A DNA stretch of 64,000 nt from Treponema bryantii (GTDB lineage: Bacteria > Spirochaetota > Spirochaetia > Treponematales > Treponemataceae). Below the pieces are notes generated by a model. It had not been told where the DNA came from, did no database searches, and was given only the letters and a program-made list of their open reading frames with translations. Position numbers and translations under genes: made by a program. How positions within the stretch are numbered: the first letter of the stretch is position 1; each line of letters begins with the position of its first letter. Below, one piece after another: positions 1-9,005 of the stretch. The DNA lies in assembly GCF_036492245.1 (NCBI RefSeq), contig NZ_AP025286.1:682001-746000 (forward strand). Direction: 5' to 3'.

Positions 1-483
1 GATATTGAATGGAATCGTGAGACTGAGCAGCTTGTGGTACGCGGTGGAAAAACTTTGAGTACCGAAAGTCTGCCGAACGGCGAGCTCGTTGTAGAAATGT
101 CTGCATTCCCTGATGCAATTTGTGCCCTTGCAGTACAGGCCTGTTTTATAAAAGGTAAAACTGTATTTACTGATATTGATATCTGCCGCAAAAAAGAGAC
201 TGACAGAATTAAGGCAATGACCAGTGAGCTCAGTAAGCTTGGAGCCCGAATCGAAGATGAGGGCGACCGTCTCGTTGTTTACGGTGACGGCGGTGCAAGT
301 ATTCACGGTGGAGAGGTGGAGTCTTATAAGGACCACCGCATCGTTATGTCGCTTGCCTGTCTCGGGCTTGGTTTGGCGGATGGCGAAAAAGTAACTGTAA
401 ATGATGCTGAATGGTGCAGCGTAACATTCCCACACTTTTTTGAAGTGATGAATAAACTTGGAGCCGGTTTTGAAACAATCTGA
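1..483 (+). CDS. aroA: 3-phosphoshikimate 1-carboxyvinyltransferase, C-terminal part
   Basis: This is the 3' end of EPSP synthase, which transfers enolpyruvate from PEP to shikimate-3-phosphate in the cytoplasmic shikimate pathway. The frame is open from base 1, so the gene begins upstream of the window and only about 160 C-terminal residues are visible. The segment holds a KETDR motif (family KESDR, phosphate binding), the YKDHRIVMSLA stretch and a C-terminal FPHFFEVMNKLG that are typical of the second domain. The stop TGA at 481-483 lies inside the start of the following methyltransferase gene, so the two are probably co-transcribed. Nothing looks broken. Confidence 0.95.
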   Translation, partial: DIEWNRETEQLVVRGGKTLSTESLPNGELVVEMSAFPDAICALAVQACFIKGKTVFTDIDICRKKETDRIKAMTSELSKLGARIEDEGDRLVVYGDGGASIHGGEVESYKDHRIVMSLACLGLGLADGEKVTVNDAEWCSVTFPHFFEVMNKLGAGFETI

Positions 484-1639
484 AAACCCGGAGTTCCTCC
501 AGAATCAGCTGATTACCTACATAGGAAATAAACGTGCTCTTTTAGATTTTATTGGCGGTGGTGTACAGGAAGTACAGGCGCGGCTTGGTAAATCAAAACT
601 TAACTGTCTTGATGTATTTTCAGGTAGCGGGATAGTAAGCCGTTATCTCAAGCAGTATGCTGAATCAATCACTGTAAATGATCTTGAAAAGTATTCCTAT
701 ATAATCAATCATTGTTATCTCACAAATAAATCAGAAGTGGATTTTAAGTCTTTGGAAGAGATGCACGTTAATCTTACAGAAAAAATCGAACGCCACATGC
801 ATAAACTTGAACAGAAATGTGAATTCAAAAAGGCTGGTTTTATTTCTGAACTGTATGCACCGGCCGATGAAACACAGATTAAAAAAGAGGAACGCTGTTT
901 TTATACACCTTATAATGCAGCCTATCTTGATGTCGCTCGTCAGATGATTGAAAAGGAAATCCCGGCACACTGGAAGGAATTTTTCATAGCGCCTCTTTTA
1001 TCCGAAGCTTCCATTCATGCAAATACTGCTGGCATTTTTAAAGGTTTCTATAAAAATTCAAAAACAGGAACAGGGCAGTTTGGTGGGAATGCCCGCAATG
1101 CTCTTACAAGAATCACGGGAAAAATCTCATTGCCTCTTCCTGTCTTTTCTGATTTTAAATGCCGCTATCGAGTATTCTGTAATGACGCAAATGAGCTGGT
1201 AAATTCTGAAGAGCTTTATCACTGCGATTTTACAGATGACGGCAAATTTGACCTCGCATACTTCGATCCTCCATACAATCAGCATCCTTATGGTTCAAAT
1301 TATTTTATGCTGAATCTGATTGCTGACTATCAGCGTCCAGATGCAGAAAATATCAGCCGCGTTTCAGGAATCCCTAGAGACTGGAACCGTTCAGATTACA
1401 ATAAAAAACGTCGTGTTGCCGAAGTCTTCGTAAACCTCGTCCGTAACGTCCGTGCCCGTTTTGTTTTGATTTCCTTTAATTCAGAAGGCTTTATTCCAAA
1501 AGATGAGATGATAGAGCTGCTTTCTGAATGCGGTAAGGTAAGTGTACTCGAAGCTGATTACAATGCTTTCCGTGGTTCAAGAAATCTCAGCGGCCGTGAA
1601 ATCCACGTAAAAGAATTTCTTTTCTTAGTAGAAAAATAA
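458..1639 (+). CDS. D12-class N6-adenine DNA methyltransferase (orphan)
   Basis: A 393-residue SAM-dependent DNA methyltransferase of the D12 (Dam-like) class. Motif I is DVFSGSGIVSRY near residue 50 (SAM binding) and motif IV is DPPYNQHPYG near residue 270, the DPPY catalytic box of adenine-N6 enzymes; an N-terminal TYIGNKRALLDFI resembles the YxGxK motif that opens D12 proteins. The proposed start is TTG at 458, 26 bases inside aroA; an in-frame TTG at 470 is an alternative and no clear Shine-Dalgarno decides between them. No restriction endonuclease gene is adjacent, so it looks like an orphan methylase or a solitary defence or epigenetic enzyme. The recognition site cannot be inferred. 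Confidence 0.85.
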   Translation: MEPVLKQSENPEFLQNQLITYIGNKRALLDFIGGGVQEVQARLGKSKLNCLDVFSGSGIVSRYLKQYAESITVNDLEKYSYIINHCYLTNKSEVDFKSLEEMHVNLTEKIERHMHKLEQKCEFKKAGFISELYAPADETQIKKEERCFYTPYNAAYLDVARQMIEKEIPAHWKEFFIAPLLSEASIHANTAGIFKGFYKNSKTGTGQFGGNARNALTRITGKISLPLPVFSDFKCRYRVFCNDANELVNSEELYHCDFTDDGKFDLAYFDPPYNQHPYGSNYFMLNLIADYQRPDAENISRVSGIPRDWNRSDYNKKRRVAEVFVNLVRNVRARFVLISFNSEGFIPKDEMIELLSECGKVSVLEADYNAFRGSRNLSGREIHVKEFLFLVEK

Positions 1640-1713
1640 AAAAAATCACATATTTACTCACAAAAAAACGACAATTTCGTACAACTCTGCCTATTTTAAC
1701 AGTAGAGGTTTTT

Positions 1714-2760
1714 ATGAAGAAATTGCTTGTTATTTTAGTGATGGTGTGCGGCATTTTGTCTGTAGCCGTACTTACAGGTTGTAAAAGTCAGTTTGTAAAG
1801 GAGTCGTCTTTCCGTCGCTCCGGCTCAACATCAGAAAGGGGCGGGGGAAAACAGTCTCTTTCTCTAGTCTGCTGGAATGTCCAGACTTTTTTTGATGCTG
1901 TAACTACAGGAAATGAATATCAGGAATTTAAGAATTCTGAACGCTGGACTAAAGAAAAATATGTAAAGCGTTTAAATAAACTTTGTGAAATTATGACAAA
2001 TCTGAATCCTGATATTTTTGTTATGGAAGAAGTTGAAAATACTGAGGTAGTTCAGGATATAGCAAATACTCTGGCGGGCGGTTCCTGGGAACACAAGAAA
2101 AACTGGCAGTATACGTGTTTTACAAAAGAACTTGGAAGTGCAATTGGCTGTGCTGTATTTTCGAGATATGAAATTTCAGAATTAAAAACACATGCTCTTG
2201 ATATAAGAACTCAGGAAACAAGTCAGCCTTCTTCCCGCCCGCTTATGCAGCTTACAGTAAATATAGGAAATCGAGAGCTCGAACTTTTTGTAAATCACTG
2301 GAAGTCAAAATCCGGCGGAGAAATGGAAACTGAAATCTGGCGTGACTGGCAGGAACTGGTTCTGGCAGAAAGAACAACAGATTTGATAAAAGAGATGCAG
2401 GCACCTTTGATTGTGATGTGTGGAGATTTTAATAGAAGTGCCGAAGATTTTGTAATTGAAGCTGCTGGTGGTAAAACAACAAATACAGTTTTGAGGGGAA
2501 ACTCAGAGACTGTAAAAGTCTGGTCTCCATGGTTTAATTCAGCCGGTAAGCTTTCGTCTGAAAACGGCAGTTATTATTATAACGGAGAATGGGAGCGTAT
2601 AGATAATATTCTTCTGCTTGGGAATCTGGAAATGACTTCGTTTTCAGCAGTTAGAGATTCTCCTGTTGCAGATGAAGAAGGAATCCCTGTTTCTTATAAA
2701 GTCTATACCGGAGAAGGTTATTCCGACCATCTGCCTCTTAAGTGTGTAATTTCCTTTTAG
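1714..2760 (+). CDS. Endonuclease/exonuclease/phosphatase-family lipoprotein
   Basis: A 348-residue exported lipoprotein: the N-terminus is a hydrophobic signal ending in the lipobox LTGC (Cys at residue 23). The mature part has the EEP fold signature: MEEVEN (metal-binding Glu), LFVNHWKSK (Asn/His), MCGDFNRS (catalytic GDFN) and a C-terminal GYSDHLPLK (SDH His). Members hydrolyse phosphodiester bonds in nucleic acids, sphingomyelin or inositol phosphates; the substrate cannot be told from sequence. Being lipid anchored outside the cytoplasmic membrane, a role as a secreted nuclease or phosphodiesterase for nutrient scavenging is a reasonable inference. It stands alone, with convergent genes 3 bp downstream. 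Confidence 0.85.
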   Translation: MKKLLVILVMVCGILSVAVLTGCKSQFVKESSFRRSGSTSERGGGKQSLSLVCWNVQTFFDAVTTGNEYQEFKNSERWTKEKYVKRLNKLCEIMTNLNPDIFVMEEVENTEVVQDIANTLAGGSWEHKKNWQYTCFTKELGSAIGCAVFSRYEISELKTHALDIRTQETSQPSSRPLMQLTVNIGNRELELFVNHWKSKSGGEMETEIWRDWQELVLAERTTDLIKEMQAPLIVMCGDFNRSAEDFVIEAAGGKTTNTVLRGNSETVKVWSPWFNSAGKLSSENGSYYYNGEWERIDNILLLGNLEMTSFSAVRDSPVADEEGIPVSYKVYTGEGYSDHLPLKCVISF

Positions 2761-2763
2761 AGA

Positions 2764-3327
2764 TTATTTCAGTAAAACCCAGGTTGCTCCGCTTCCGCCC
2801 TCAGCCTTTGTCTTAGGATGACCCGAAGCACCACAGCGTTTATCGTGCTCGATAAAACGACGTACAAGTTCACCAAGAACAGGATCTGAACCGGAAGAGT
2901 GAATTCCTTTTCCGTGAATAATGAGCACCTTACGAAGTCCGCGTGCTTTACAGTCAGTAATAAAGCGGTCCAGACTTTCCTGCGCTTCTGTCTGATGTAA
3001 GCCGTGTAAATCAAGACGAGCTTCAGGCTGCATGCTAATCAGATAATTTCTGTCATATAGCTTAGAACGTTCTTCCTGCTCTTCTGCAATCTTGTCTTTG
3101 TCTATTGTTCCGTATCGGCGAAGCCACAGCTCCATTGGATTTATCTGTTTTGAGTTTTCTGCTTTAAGCTGCTTTTCAAAATCTCGTTCAGCAGCGCGCG
3201 CTTTTTCTTCTGCAGTAGGAGCGTTTGCCTTTTTGTGCGACACCTGATTCTTTCCGCTTTCCTTCTGTTTTTTTATCTGATTTTTCTGCATTGAATCCCA
3301 TTGATTCAGAATGTCGCCCATGTCCAT
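2764..3327 (-). CDS. Smr-domain protein
   Basis: A 187-residue cytoplasmic protein with a charged, probably disordered N-terminal half (rich in Lys, Glu and Gln, residues 1-95) and a C-terminal Smr domain. The domain shows RLDLHGLHQTEAQESLD (LDLHG motif), KVLIIHGKGIHS (HGxG motif) and a closing GGSGATWVLLK. Smr domains occur at the C-terminus of MutS2 and alone, and act as nicking endonucleases on DNA or as mRNA/ribosome-associated nucleases. It is the last gene of the minus-strand MoxR-Bat operon, about 30 bp after the SH3 protein, with no obvious functional tie to it. Stop codons of the EEP gene and this gene converge within 3 bp without a visible terminator. Confidence 0.88.
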   Translation of the reverse strand: MDMGDILNQWDSMQKNQIKKQKESGKNQVSHKKANAPTAEEKARAAERDFEKQLKAENSKQINPMELWLRRYGTIDKDKIAEEQEERSKLYDRNYLISMQPEARLDLHGLHQTEAQESLDRFITDCKARGLRKVLIIHGKGIHSSGSDPVLGELVRRFIEHDKRCGASGHPKTKAEGGSGATWVLLK

Positions 3328-3357
3328 AATAACCCTCCGAGTTTATTTCAGAATAAT

Positions 3358-4749
3358 TTATTTGATTATAATTATTTTATCTGATGTGCACCATCCGCCA
3401 GTTTCACCAACTTCAATGTAATACCACTTTCCTGTGTGTTCAAGAATACGTACACGGTTACCTCTTCCAACCTCAGAAACTGATTCAGCATTTTCCTGAG
3501 GAATAGAATAGATTTTACAGCCAGCAGAAATTCCATAGCGTTCACTACGTCTCACAGCACAGTAAAATAAAACTGCAGCGCCAAGAATTAAAAGAACTAT
3601 ATACATCAGCATTCTGATTTTGTGCTTTCTGCGTATTGAAATTATGATAAACACAATAGAGATTAAAATTATGATAATTGAGATATAAAGATAAATAGTC
3701 GGAAAAATTGGATTTTCAGAAATCACAATTCCACAGGACTCTTCAAAATTGATGCGGTCTCTTCGAGCCTTTGGATACAATAAAAACTCGTTGTGTTCTT
3801 TGGAATAATAATCCGCAAGCCGCATACAGTCTTCATAGCTTAATTCTGAATCAATTACTACAGAAGTTTCAGCAGTCTCCTGATAAAAGGCAGCAGAGAA
3901 AATATCTGTATCATCAGTAGCAGCTGCTGCTTCATCTGCTTCGGTAAAATCAATACAAATTTCAGGCATTAAGAGTTCGCTTCTGTAGCCGTTGTAACCA
4001 GTGGCACTTAAACGGATTGTCGGCAGTTTAATTGTTTCTGCAACGAGCCCCGTCCATTCAAAAGAAGCAACAGGAAGCAGAATGTGAGAATAAACTCTTT
4101 CCCGGTAACGGTTTTCTGTAAATTCAAATTGTTTTGTACAGGTAAAAATAGAATCCTTAGGAATTTCCCAGTTGAATTGTACAAGCTGAGTTGCGTACTG
4201 AAGGTTTACAGTAAAGCCAAGCTTTTTACCAGTTGGTACTGTAAGCAGCGGCTTTGGAAAATTCAATTCATCAGAATACACTCTTGTACCATCATCAAAA
4301 ACAAGTACAATACGCGGAGTCAAGGTTGCCGGATCATCTGTGATTGAAACCGGTTCAAAATAAATCGAGCGACGGCGGTTCTGAATCATAACCGAAAGGG
4401 GAGCAAGAGAGTAATCTCCTTTATTTGCAAAGTTGTACCAGATTTCAATGAGAGTTCCCTGTTCTTCATAGTTTTCAGCCTTGCGCAAAGTTCGGAACGT
4501 TATATCATCCTTTTGATTTGCAGCAAGCACCTGAACCTGTGATGGCTGAACATACGGTATAGTGACGATAAATTTAATATCAGTTTTTGTATAAAGATTC
4601 TGACTTTCTTCCGGAACAAGTCTTAGCTGCTTAATCTTTTCAAGAGTGAGAGTCTGTGAAAAGACAGGGGCAGCAGCAAAAATCAGGAGAGCTGTGATTA
4701 GAAATCTTCTGCCAGATCTGATGAGTCTTTTGATTCGCTGTTTTTCCAT
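3358..4749 (-). CDS. BatD/BatE-like exported membrane protein with C-terminal SH3 domain
   Basis: A 463-residue protein with an N-terminal signal (basic residues 1-15, hydrophobic stretch, cleavage near VFSQ), a long beta-rich periplasmic part, a transmembrane helix (about 345-368) followed by a basic RRKHK and a second helix, then a C-terminal bacterial SH3 domain (about 410-463, ending GWCTSDKI). The N-terminal half with PYVQPSQVQV and LxxxGxYxL beta motifs resembles BatD-type oxygen-tolerance proteins; the SH3 is more typical of BatE. Its ATG lies 52 bases inside the upstream BatABC fusion, so translation is probably coupled. Function is inferred from family and operon; no catalytic motif is visible. 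Confidence 0.65.
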   Translation of the reverse strand: MEKQRIKRLIRSGRRFLITALLIFAAAPVFSQTLTLEKIKQLRLVPEESQNLYTKTDIKFIVTIPYVQPSQVQVLAANQKDDITFRTLRKAENYEEQGTLIEIWYNFANKGDYSLAPLSVMIQNRRRSIYFEPVSITDDPATLTPRIVLVFDDGTRVYSDELNFPKPLLTVPTGKKLGFTVNLQYATQLVQFNWEIPKDSIFTCTKQFEFTENRYRERVYSHILLPVASFEWTGLVAETIKLPTIRLSATGYNGYRSELLMPEICIDFTEADEAAAATDDTDIFSAAFYQETAETSVVIDSELSYEDCMRLADYYSKEHNEFLLYPKARRDRINFEESCGIVISENPIFPTIYLYISIIIILISIVFIIISIRRKHKIRMLMYIVLLILGAAVLFYCAVRRSERYGISAGCKIYSIPQENAESVSEVGRGNRVRILEHTGKWYYIEVGETGGWCTSDKIIIIK

Positions 4750-7181
4750 TGTTTCTGATCATTCTCCTTTATATGTTCGAATACTGCTTTTTCAAGATTT
4801 TGTGGTGAAGCTTCTTCCTGAGAAGCCTGAATCTGATTACTCTGATTCTGTTTTCCCTTTGCCTCACTCTGCTGAACTGAAAGTTCAAAATTGATTTTTG
4901 CGTCTATCTTAGAACTGTCTATTTCGAGCGCCTTTCTGAAATAATCCTTTGCTTCATCAAAATCAGAATTGCGCCAGGCAAGTATACCCGCATTATAAAA
5001 AGCTGAATAGCGCACCGCATCAGGTGCATCATCTGGAATCGCCTTGAATTGTTCGAGAGCTGCAGAATCTTCTCCAATCATAATGTATGCAGTTCCAAGG
5101 TCATAAAGAGCATAACTTTGATTCTGTCGGTTTGCTTCAGCTGCTGCATTTTCAGAAGCCTGCATAAAACGGGAAACTGCATGTCTGTATTTTTTCTGAT
5201 GATAAGAAACCGTTCCGTTAAGAATATCTGCAGTCTGAGAAGAACAGCCGGAAAGGAAAATTGTTATCAGAGAAACAAAAGCTGCTGCCTGTGCACGCGA
5301 AGTCTTTGCTCCAAAAAATCTTGCAAAATTAAATTCCACAGTTATATAGCTCAAAATCAAAAAAAGAGCTGCCAGCGAAAGGAAAAGCTTATAGCGTGGA
5401 ACTGGCTTTACCTCATAAGAAGTAATCAGATTTTCAGTAGTACCAAAACGCAGTTGAGAAAGCAGCTGAACTGCAGAACCTTTTTCCAGAGAATTGATGT
5501 ATAAAAGATTTTCATGATTATTGAAAAATCGGAAACGGTTAGAGGCATCTGCAATAGCAGCTTCAAGCCGGTCACGTCGAAGAGCACTCATAACCTGAGT
5601 TTTTCCATCTCCAGTTAAAACTGCAGATTCAGTTTCTGAACCAAAGCCAATTAAAGTAACAGGAATGCCAGCTTTCTGACATTCGAGCAAAGCAGAAGAA
5701 AGCTGGCCGTCTGTTTCTTCACCATCTGTAAATACCCAGATTTTTCCGGCAGAAGAAAAGTTTGCCGGGAAAGTTTCTTTTGCCTTTAAAATTCCTTTAC
5801 CAATGCTTGAACCTGGAACAGTCATTAAAGAAGGTGACATAACTTCAAGCAGTGATTCAACCATAGCAGTATCATCAGTAATTGGAATAGCTGCAATGCC
5901 GTCTCCCTTTGCAATTACAACAGAAACAGGAACTCCCTCCATTTTAGAAAGAAGTTTCTTTGCATAGATTGAGGCTGCCTTAAGACGTGTTGTATCTCCA
6001 GGACAATCCTTTGCGAGCATACTGTTAGAGATATCAAAAACCATTGCAACAGAATGCCCGCTCTTCTGAACAGGAACAAGATAAGTTCCCCATGTAAGAC
6101 CTGCATGTGCCAGCAGAAGGAAAACAAAGGAAAGTGCTAGACATGCAGAACGAATAAATAGAGTTTTTTTATATCGGAAACAGATCATTTCTTTTAGAAT
6201 GATTCTGCGTATAACCCATGCAAGTACAAAAAGAATTATTGCAATGGAAATAAACTTCTGATAGAAAAGTTTGTTGACAGTTCTGTAAGTAAAAGTCTGC
6301 GAAACAGCTTCCGTTTTAGAAACAGCACTCAGAATTTCTGAAAGTTCATTTACAGTTACTGCTTCAAAATATCTTCCACCTGCAATATCAGAAATCTTCT
6401 TTAAGGAAGCCGGATTGAAGTTTGAATCAAGATATCCAGAGTAAAGCCGTTTAGTTACCGGGTCTGTGTATTCAATTGGAACCTTTCCTTTTGAACCAAT
6501 TCCGACAACATAAATTGTAATGCTGTTATCTGCTGCAAGTTGAGCTGCAGTTTCCGGATGAATTTCTCCAGCATTATTTTCACCATCTGTAAGAAGAACA
6601 ATACATTTTTTCTGAGCAGAAGAAGAAACAAGATGGCATACTGCAGTGCTTAAGCCATCACCAATTGCAGAACCGTTTCCAAAAGAACCCGCAGAAATCT
6701 GAGAAAGTCTTTCAGAAAAGAAAGTCAGATCACTAGTAGGTGGAACTAGAACTGCAGCATTACTTCCAAGTCCGACAAGACCATAACGGCTTCCGTCGTT
6801 TTTATTTGTAAGCAGATAGATAGCATTCTTTGCTGCATCAAGACGCTGTCCTCCGTCCATATCTTTTGCAGACATAGAAGGGCTTGTATCCAGAACAAAA
6901 ACAATATCAGTTCCAAGAGAAGTATAAACCTTTTCCTGATTTGAGATTACAGGCGCTGCAAGTGCACCTACAGAAATTAAAAAGCCCGCAGTAAAGAAAA
7001 TTGACGCAAGGACAGAAAGAAATTTCTGAGGATGACCTTTCCATTCAAAATGGTGACCTTCCCAATCTGCAAGAACAGCAGGAAAAGATATACGGTTAAA
7101 AATTTTAAAATGTCGTAAAATAAAAAGTGCTGGAATCAGCAGAAGAAGAAAAAAGGCTGCAGGGTTTTCAAAGTTAGTCAT
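4698..7181 (-). CDS. BatA-BatB-BatC fusion: two VWA domains plus TPR region
   Basis: An 827-residue membrane protein that combines three normally separate Bat proteins. BatA part: two N-terminal helices, then a VWA domain with MIDAS DTSPS near residue 98 and LLTDGENN. Helices near 305-330 and 345-370 lead to a second VWA domain (BatB) with DISNS near 380 and FTDGEETDG. After a helix near 605 comes a hydrophobic stretch ending in LSGCSS near 645 and TPR repeats (BatC), including ALYDLGTAYIMIGE and AFYNAGILAWRNSDF. The tail is Gln/Ser/Glu rich and hydrophilic. VWA domains bind metal-dependent protein partners; Bat proteins are thought to act with MoxR ATPases in envelope stress or protein maturation. 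It overlaps its upstream neighbour by 8 bases and its downstream one by 52. Confidence 0.85.
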   Translation of the reverse strand: MTNFENPAAFFLLLLIPALFILRHFKIFNRISFPAVLADWEGHHFEWKGHPQKFLSVLASIFFTAGFLISVGALAAPVISNQEKVYTSLGTDIVFVLDTSPSMSAKDMDGGQRLDAAKNAIYLLTNKNDGSRYGLVGLGSNAAVLVPPTSDLTFFSERLSQISAGSFGNGSAIGDGLSTAVCHLVSSSAQKKCIVLLTDGENNAGEIHPETAAQLAADNSITIYVVGIGSKGKVPIEYTDPVTKRLYSGYLDSNFNPASLKKISDIAGGRYFEAVTVNELSEILSAVSKTEAVSQTFTYRTVNKLFYQKFISIAIILFVLAWVIRRIILKEMICFRYKKTLFIRSACLALSFVFLLLAHAGLTWGTYLVPVQKSGHSVAMVFDISNSMLAKDCPGDTTRLKAASIYAKKLLSKMEGVPVSVVIAKGDGIAAIPITDDTAMVESLLEVMSPSLMTVPGSSIGKGILKAKETFPANFSSAGKIWVFTDGEETDGQLSSALLECQKAGIPVTLIGFGSETESAVLTGDGKTQVMSALRRDRLEAAIADASNRFRFFNNHENLLYINSLEKGSAVQLLSQLRFGTTENLITSYEVKPVPRYKLFLSLAALFLILSYITVEFNFARFFGAKTSRAQAAAFVSLITIFLSGCSSQTADILNGTVSYHQKKYRHAVSRFMQASENAAAEANRQNQSYALYDLGTAYIMIGEDSAALEQFKAIPDDAPDAVRYSAFYNAGILAWRNSDFDEAKDYFRKALEIDSSKIDAKINFELSVQQSEAKGKQNQSNQIQASQEEASPQNLEKAVFEHIKENDQKQWKNSESKDSSDLAEDF

Positions 7182-8088
7182 TATTTTCCTCCTTTACCGG
7201 AGCTTCAAATATTTCAATGCAGGAAATCAGTTTATCAATAAGCTGCTTAAGCTCTCCAGATTCAAAACTGGCATTCTTGCTGTAGCGGATAAAATCTGTG
7301 CGGATAAAGCCTGCAACAATTTCACCAAAGGCTTCTTCTTTGTTATCCGAAAGTAAACCTCCAGTTGCAGTCTGCCAGCCCTTCATCATTTCTGAAGTAA
7401 CTGTATGTGTAAAAGGATAATCAAAACGCACCTCAAGATAGCGGCGCATAATATTCTGAATCTTTTCTGCATTGTCTGCCTGAAGAAGCTGTTTAAGAGT
7501 CTGTTTTTTATTTTTCTTATATTTTTTCAAAAGCTTTTTTTGATTTATATAAAATAAAAGAGTTTTTCTTTTTACAATTATTCTGATGATTATGATGATT
7601 GCAATTACAAAAGCAGCCAGAGTTCCATAAAGCTTATAGGCAGTTCCTGGAAGAAGCAGAGGAGCTGCAGAGTCATGAAGGGTAGTTGCATTAGCCGAGT
7701 CAGTAGAAATAAGTGAAACAATCTGAACCGGCTGAAATTCAAGAATGAGCTCAGTGCTTTCAATTTCCATTGGCGGTAAGTGAAGTTCTCCCGTTTTCCA
7801 TGGAACAAAGGTTATAGTAAACTGATAGAAATCAACACCCGCAGGAGAGAGTGTGATTCTGCTGATTTCATAATCAGTGTGTGGTGTCGCAAAGTTTGAA
7901 GTACTCTTTTCTGAAGTACTGTTAGCAGCATTGGTGAGTTGGCTAACTAACGTTAGTTCGGCAGTACCGTTGCTTGTAAGTTGTTTTAATACCGGACTTG
8001 GATTATTAAAAGTACAGCGAAGTTCTGCTGTATCTCCAATGTAAACCTTTTTAGGAACGAGAATCTGCTGTGGTGAAATAATCTGCAT
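7174..8088 (-). CDS. BatD-like / DUF4381-type membrane protein
   Basis: A 304-residue protein with an extracytoplasmic beta-sandwich-like N-terminal half (SPQQILVPKKVYIGDTAELRC opens it, and VDFYQFTITFVPW follows near residue 85), one transmembrane helix (about 152-170), a very basic cytoplasmic turn rich in Lys, and a C-terminal helical domain (about 190-295) of the kind found at the end of BatD proteins and in DUF4381 partners of DUF58 proteins. No signal peptide is evident before residue 1, so the start may be misjudged or export may rely on the internal helix. It sits between DUF58 and the BatABC fusion with 8-14 bp junctions, so it is surely in the same transcript. Confidence 0.6.
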   Translation of the reverse strand: MQIISPQQILVPKKVYIGDTAELRCTFNNPSPVLKQLTSNGTAELTLVSQLTNAANSTSEKSTSNFATPHTDYEISRITLSPAGVDFYQFTITFVPWKTGELHLPPMEIESTELILEFQPVQIVSLISTDSANATTLHDSAAPLLLPGTAYKLYGTLAAFVIAIIIIIRIIVKRKTLLFYINQKKLLKKYKKNKKQTLKQLLQADNAEKIQNIMRRYLEVRFDYPFTHTVTSEMMKGWQTATGGLLSDNKEEAFGEIVAGFIRTDFIRYSKNASFESGELKQLIDKLISCIEIFEAPVKEENND

Positions 8089-8102
8089 ATTCTTTCTCCC
8101 CG

Positions 8103-9005
8103 TTACCTTACTTTTGCCTTACGTGCAAAAATCTGATTCAGCACCTGAACAGGTTCTGTTTTTGTATCGAGTACCACAGGCATAATTCCGTGCTTAATGC
8201 AGAAATCCTGCCAGCGGTTCTGATTCATTTCGTTGAAACTTCGCCATTCCTTTTTAAAGGCCGGTGAAGAAGAAGGAAGCGACATCTGAAGACTGCTTTC
8301 TGTATCTTTAAAAACAACAGTACCGAGAGAAGGCAGTTCTTCGTCGCTTGCGTCGTGAATATTTATAGCAATTACATCGTTTTTCTGAGCAAGAGAAATT
8401 AAAGGCTTTTCCCAGCCGCCGCAGCGGAAGTCCGAAAGGACGAATACGAGGGTTCGTTTGCGGAGTACTTTAGCCGCTGCAGAAATTGCATTCGGGAGCA
8501 CTGAGCCGGGCGTTGGAGTAGCCGGCAGTCGATCAAGGTGGTTCAGAATCTGCATTGTAGTTTCTTTACCGAGTGAAGGCTCGCACGAGAAATGAATTGC
8601 CCCGTCGAAGAATACTGCACCTGTCGGGCAGGCATTTATTTCAGCGGCAATTGCAACGAGGGCAGCGGTTTCGGCTGCAGAGGCGTATTTAGTGCGGCGG
8701 TCAGAGTTTGTTTCAAGCTGCATGGAAAGCGACGAATCTGTAATAAGGAAAAGTTGAAGTTCGCGTTCCTCTTCGAATACTTTTATGTACGGCCGCCCCA
8801 TGCGTGCAGTAACGTTCCAGTCTATAGTGCGGATGTCGTCTCCGCGTATATAATCACGGACGCCTGCAAACTCAATTCCCTGGCCTCGGTAAAGAGAACG
8901 GAAATTACCGCTCTTCATACCGTCGGCAATATCTTCTGCCATCAGCCGCAGGTAGAGTGCTTTTTTTATGAGAGATTCATTATTTGCAAGGTAACGTTTT
9001 GGCAT
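8103..9005 (-). CDS. DUF58 (VWA-like) protein of the MoxR operon
   Basis: A 300-residue soluble DUF58 protein. The diagnostic block is GVRDYIRGDDIRTIDWNVTAR near residues 50-70, followed by VFEEERELQLFLITDSSLSM, a VWA-like metal-site segment (DSSLSM). DUF58 proteins almost always follow MoxR AAA+ ATPases and are taken to be their VWA-like partners. Here the ATG directly abuts the MoxR stop codon with no intervening base, which argues for translational coupling and a stoichiometric complex. No transmembrane segment is seen, unlike longer DUF58 proteins that carry N-terminal helices. Confidence 0.9.
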   Translation of the reverse strand: MPKRYLANNESLIKKALYLRLMAEDIADGMKSGNFRSLYRGQGIEFAGVRDYIRGDDIRTIDWNVTARMGRPYIKVFEEERELQLFLITDSSLSMQLETNSDRRTKYASAAETAALVAIAAEINACPTGAVFFDGAIHFSCEPSLGKETTMQILNHLDRLPATPTPGSVLPNAISAAAKVLRKRTLVFVLSDFRCGGWEKPLISLAQKNDVIAINIHDASDEELPSLGTVVFKDTESSLQMSLPSSSPAFKKEWRSFNEMNQNRWQDFCIKHGIMPVVLDTKTEPVQVLNQIFARKAKVR

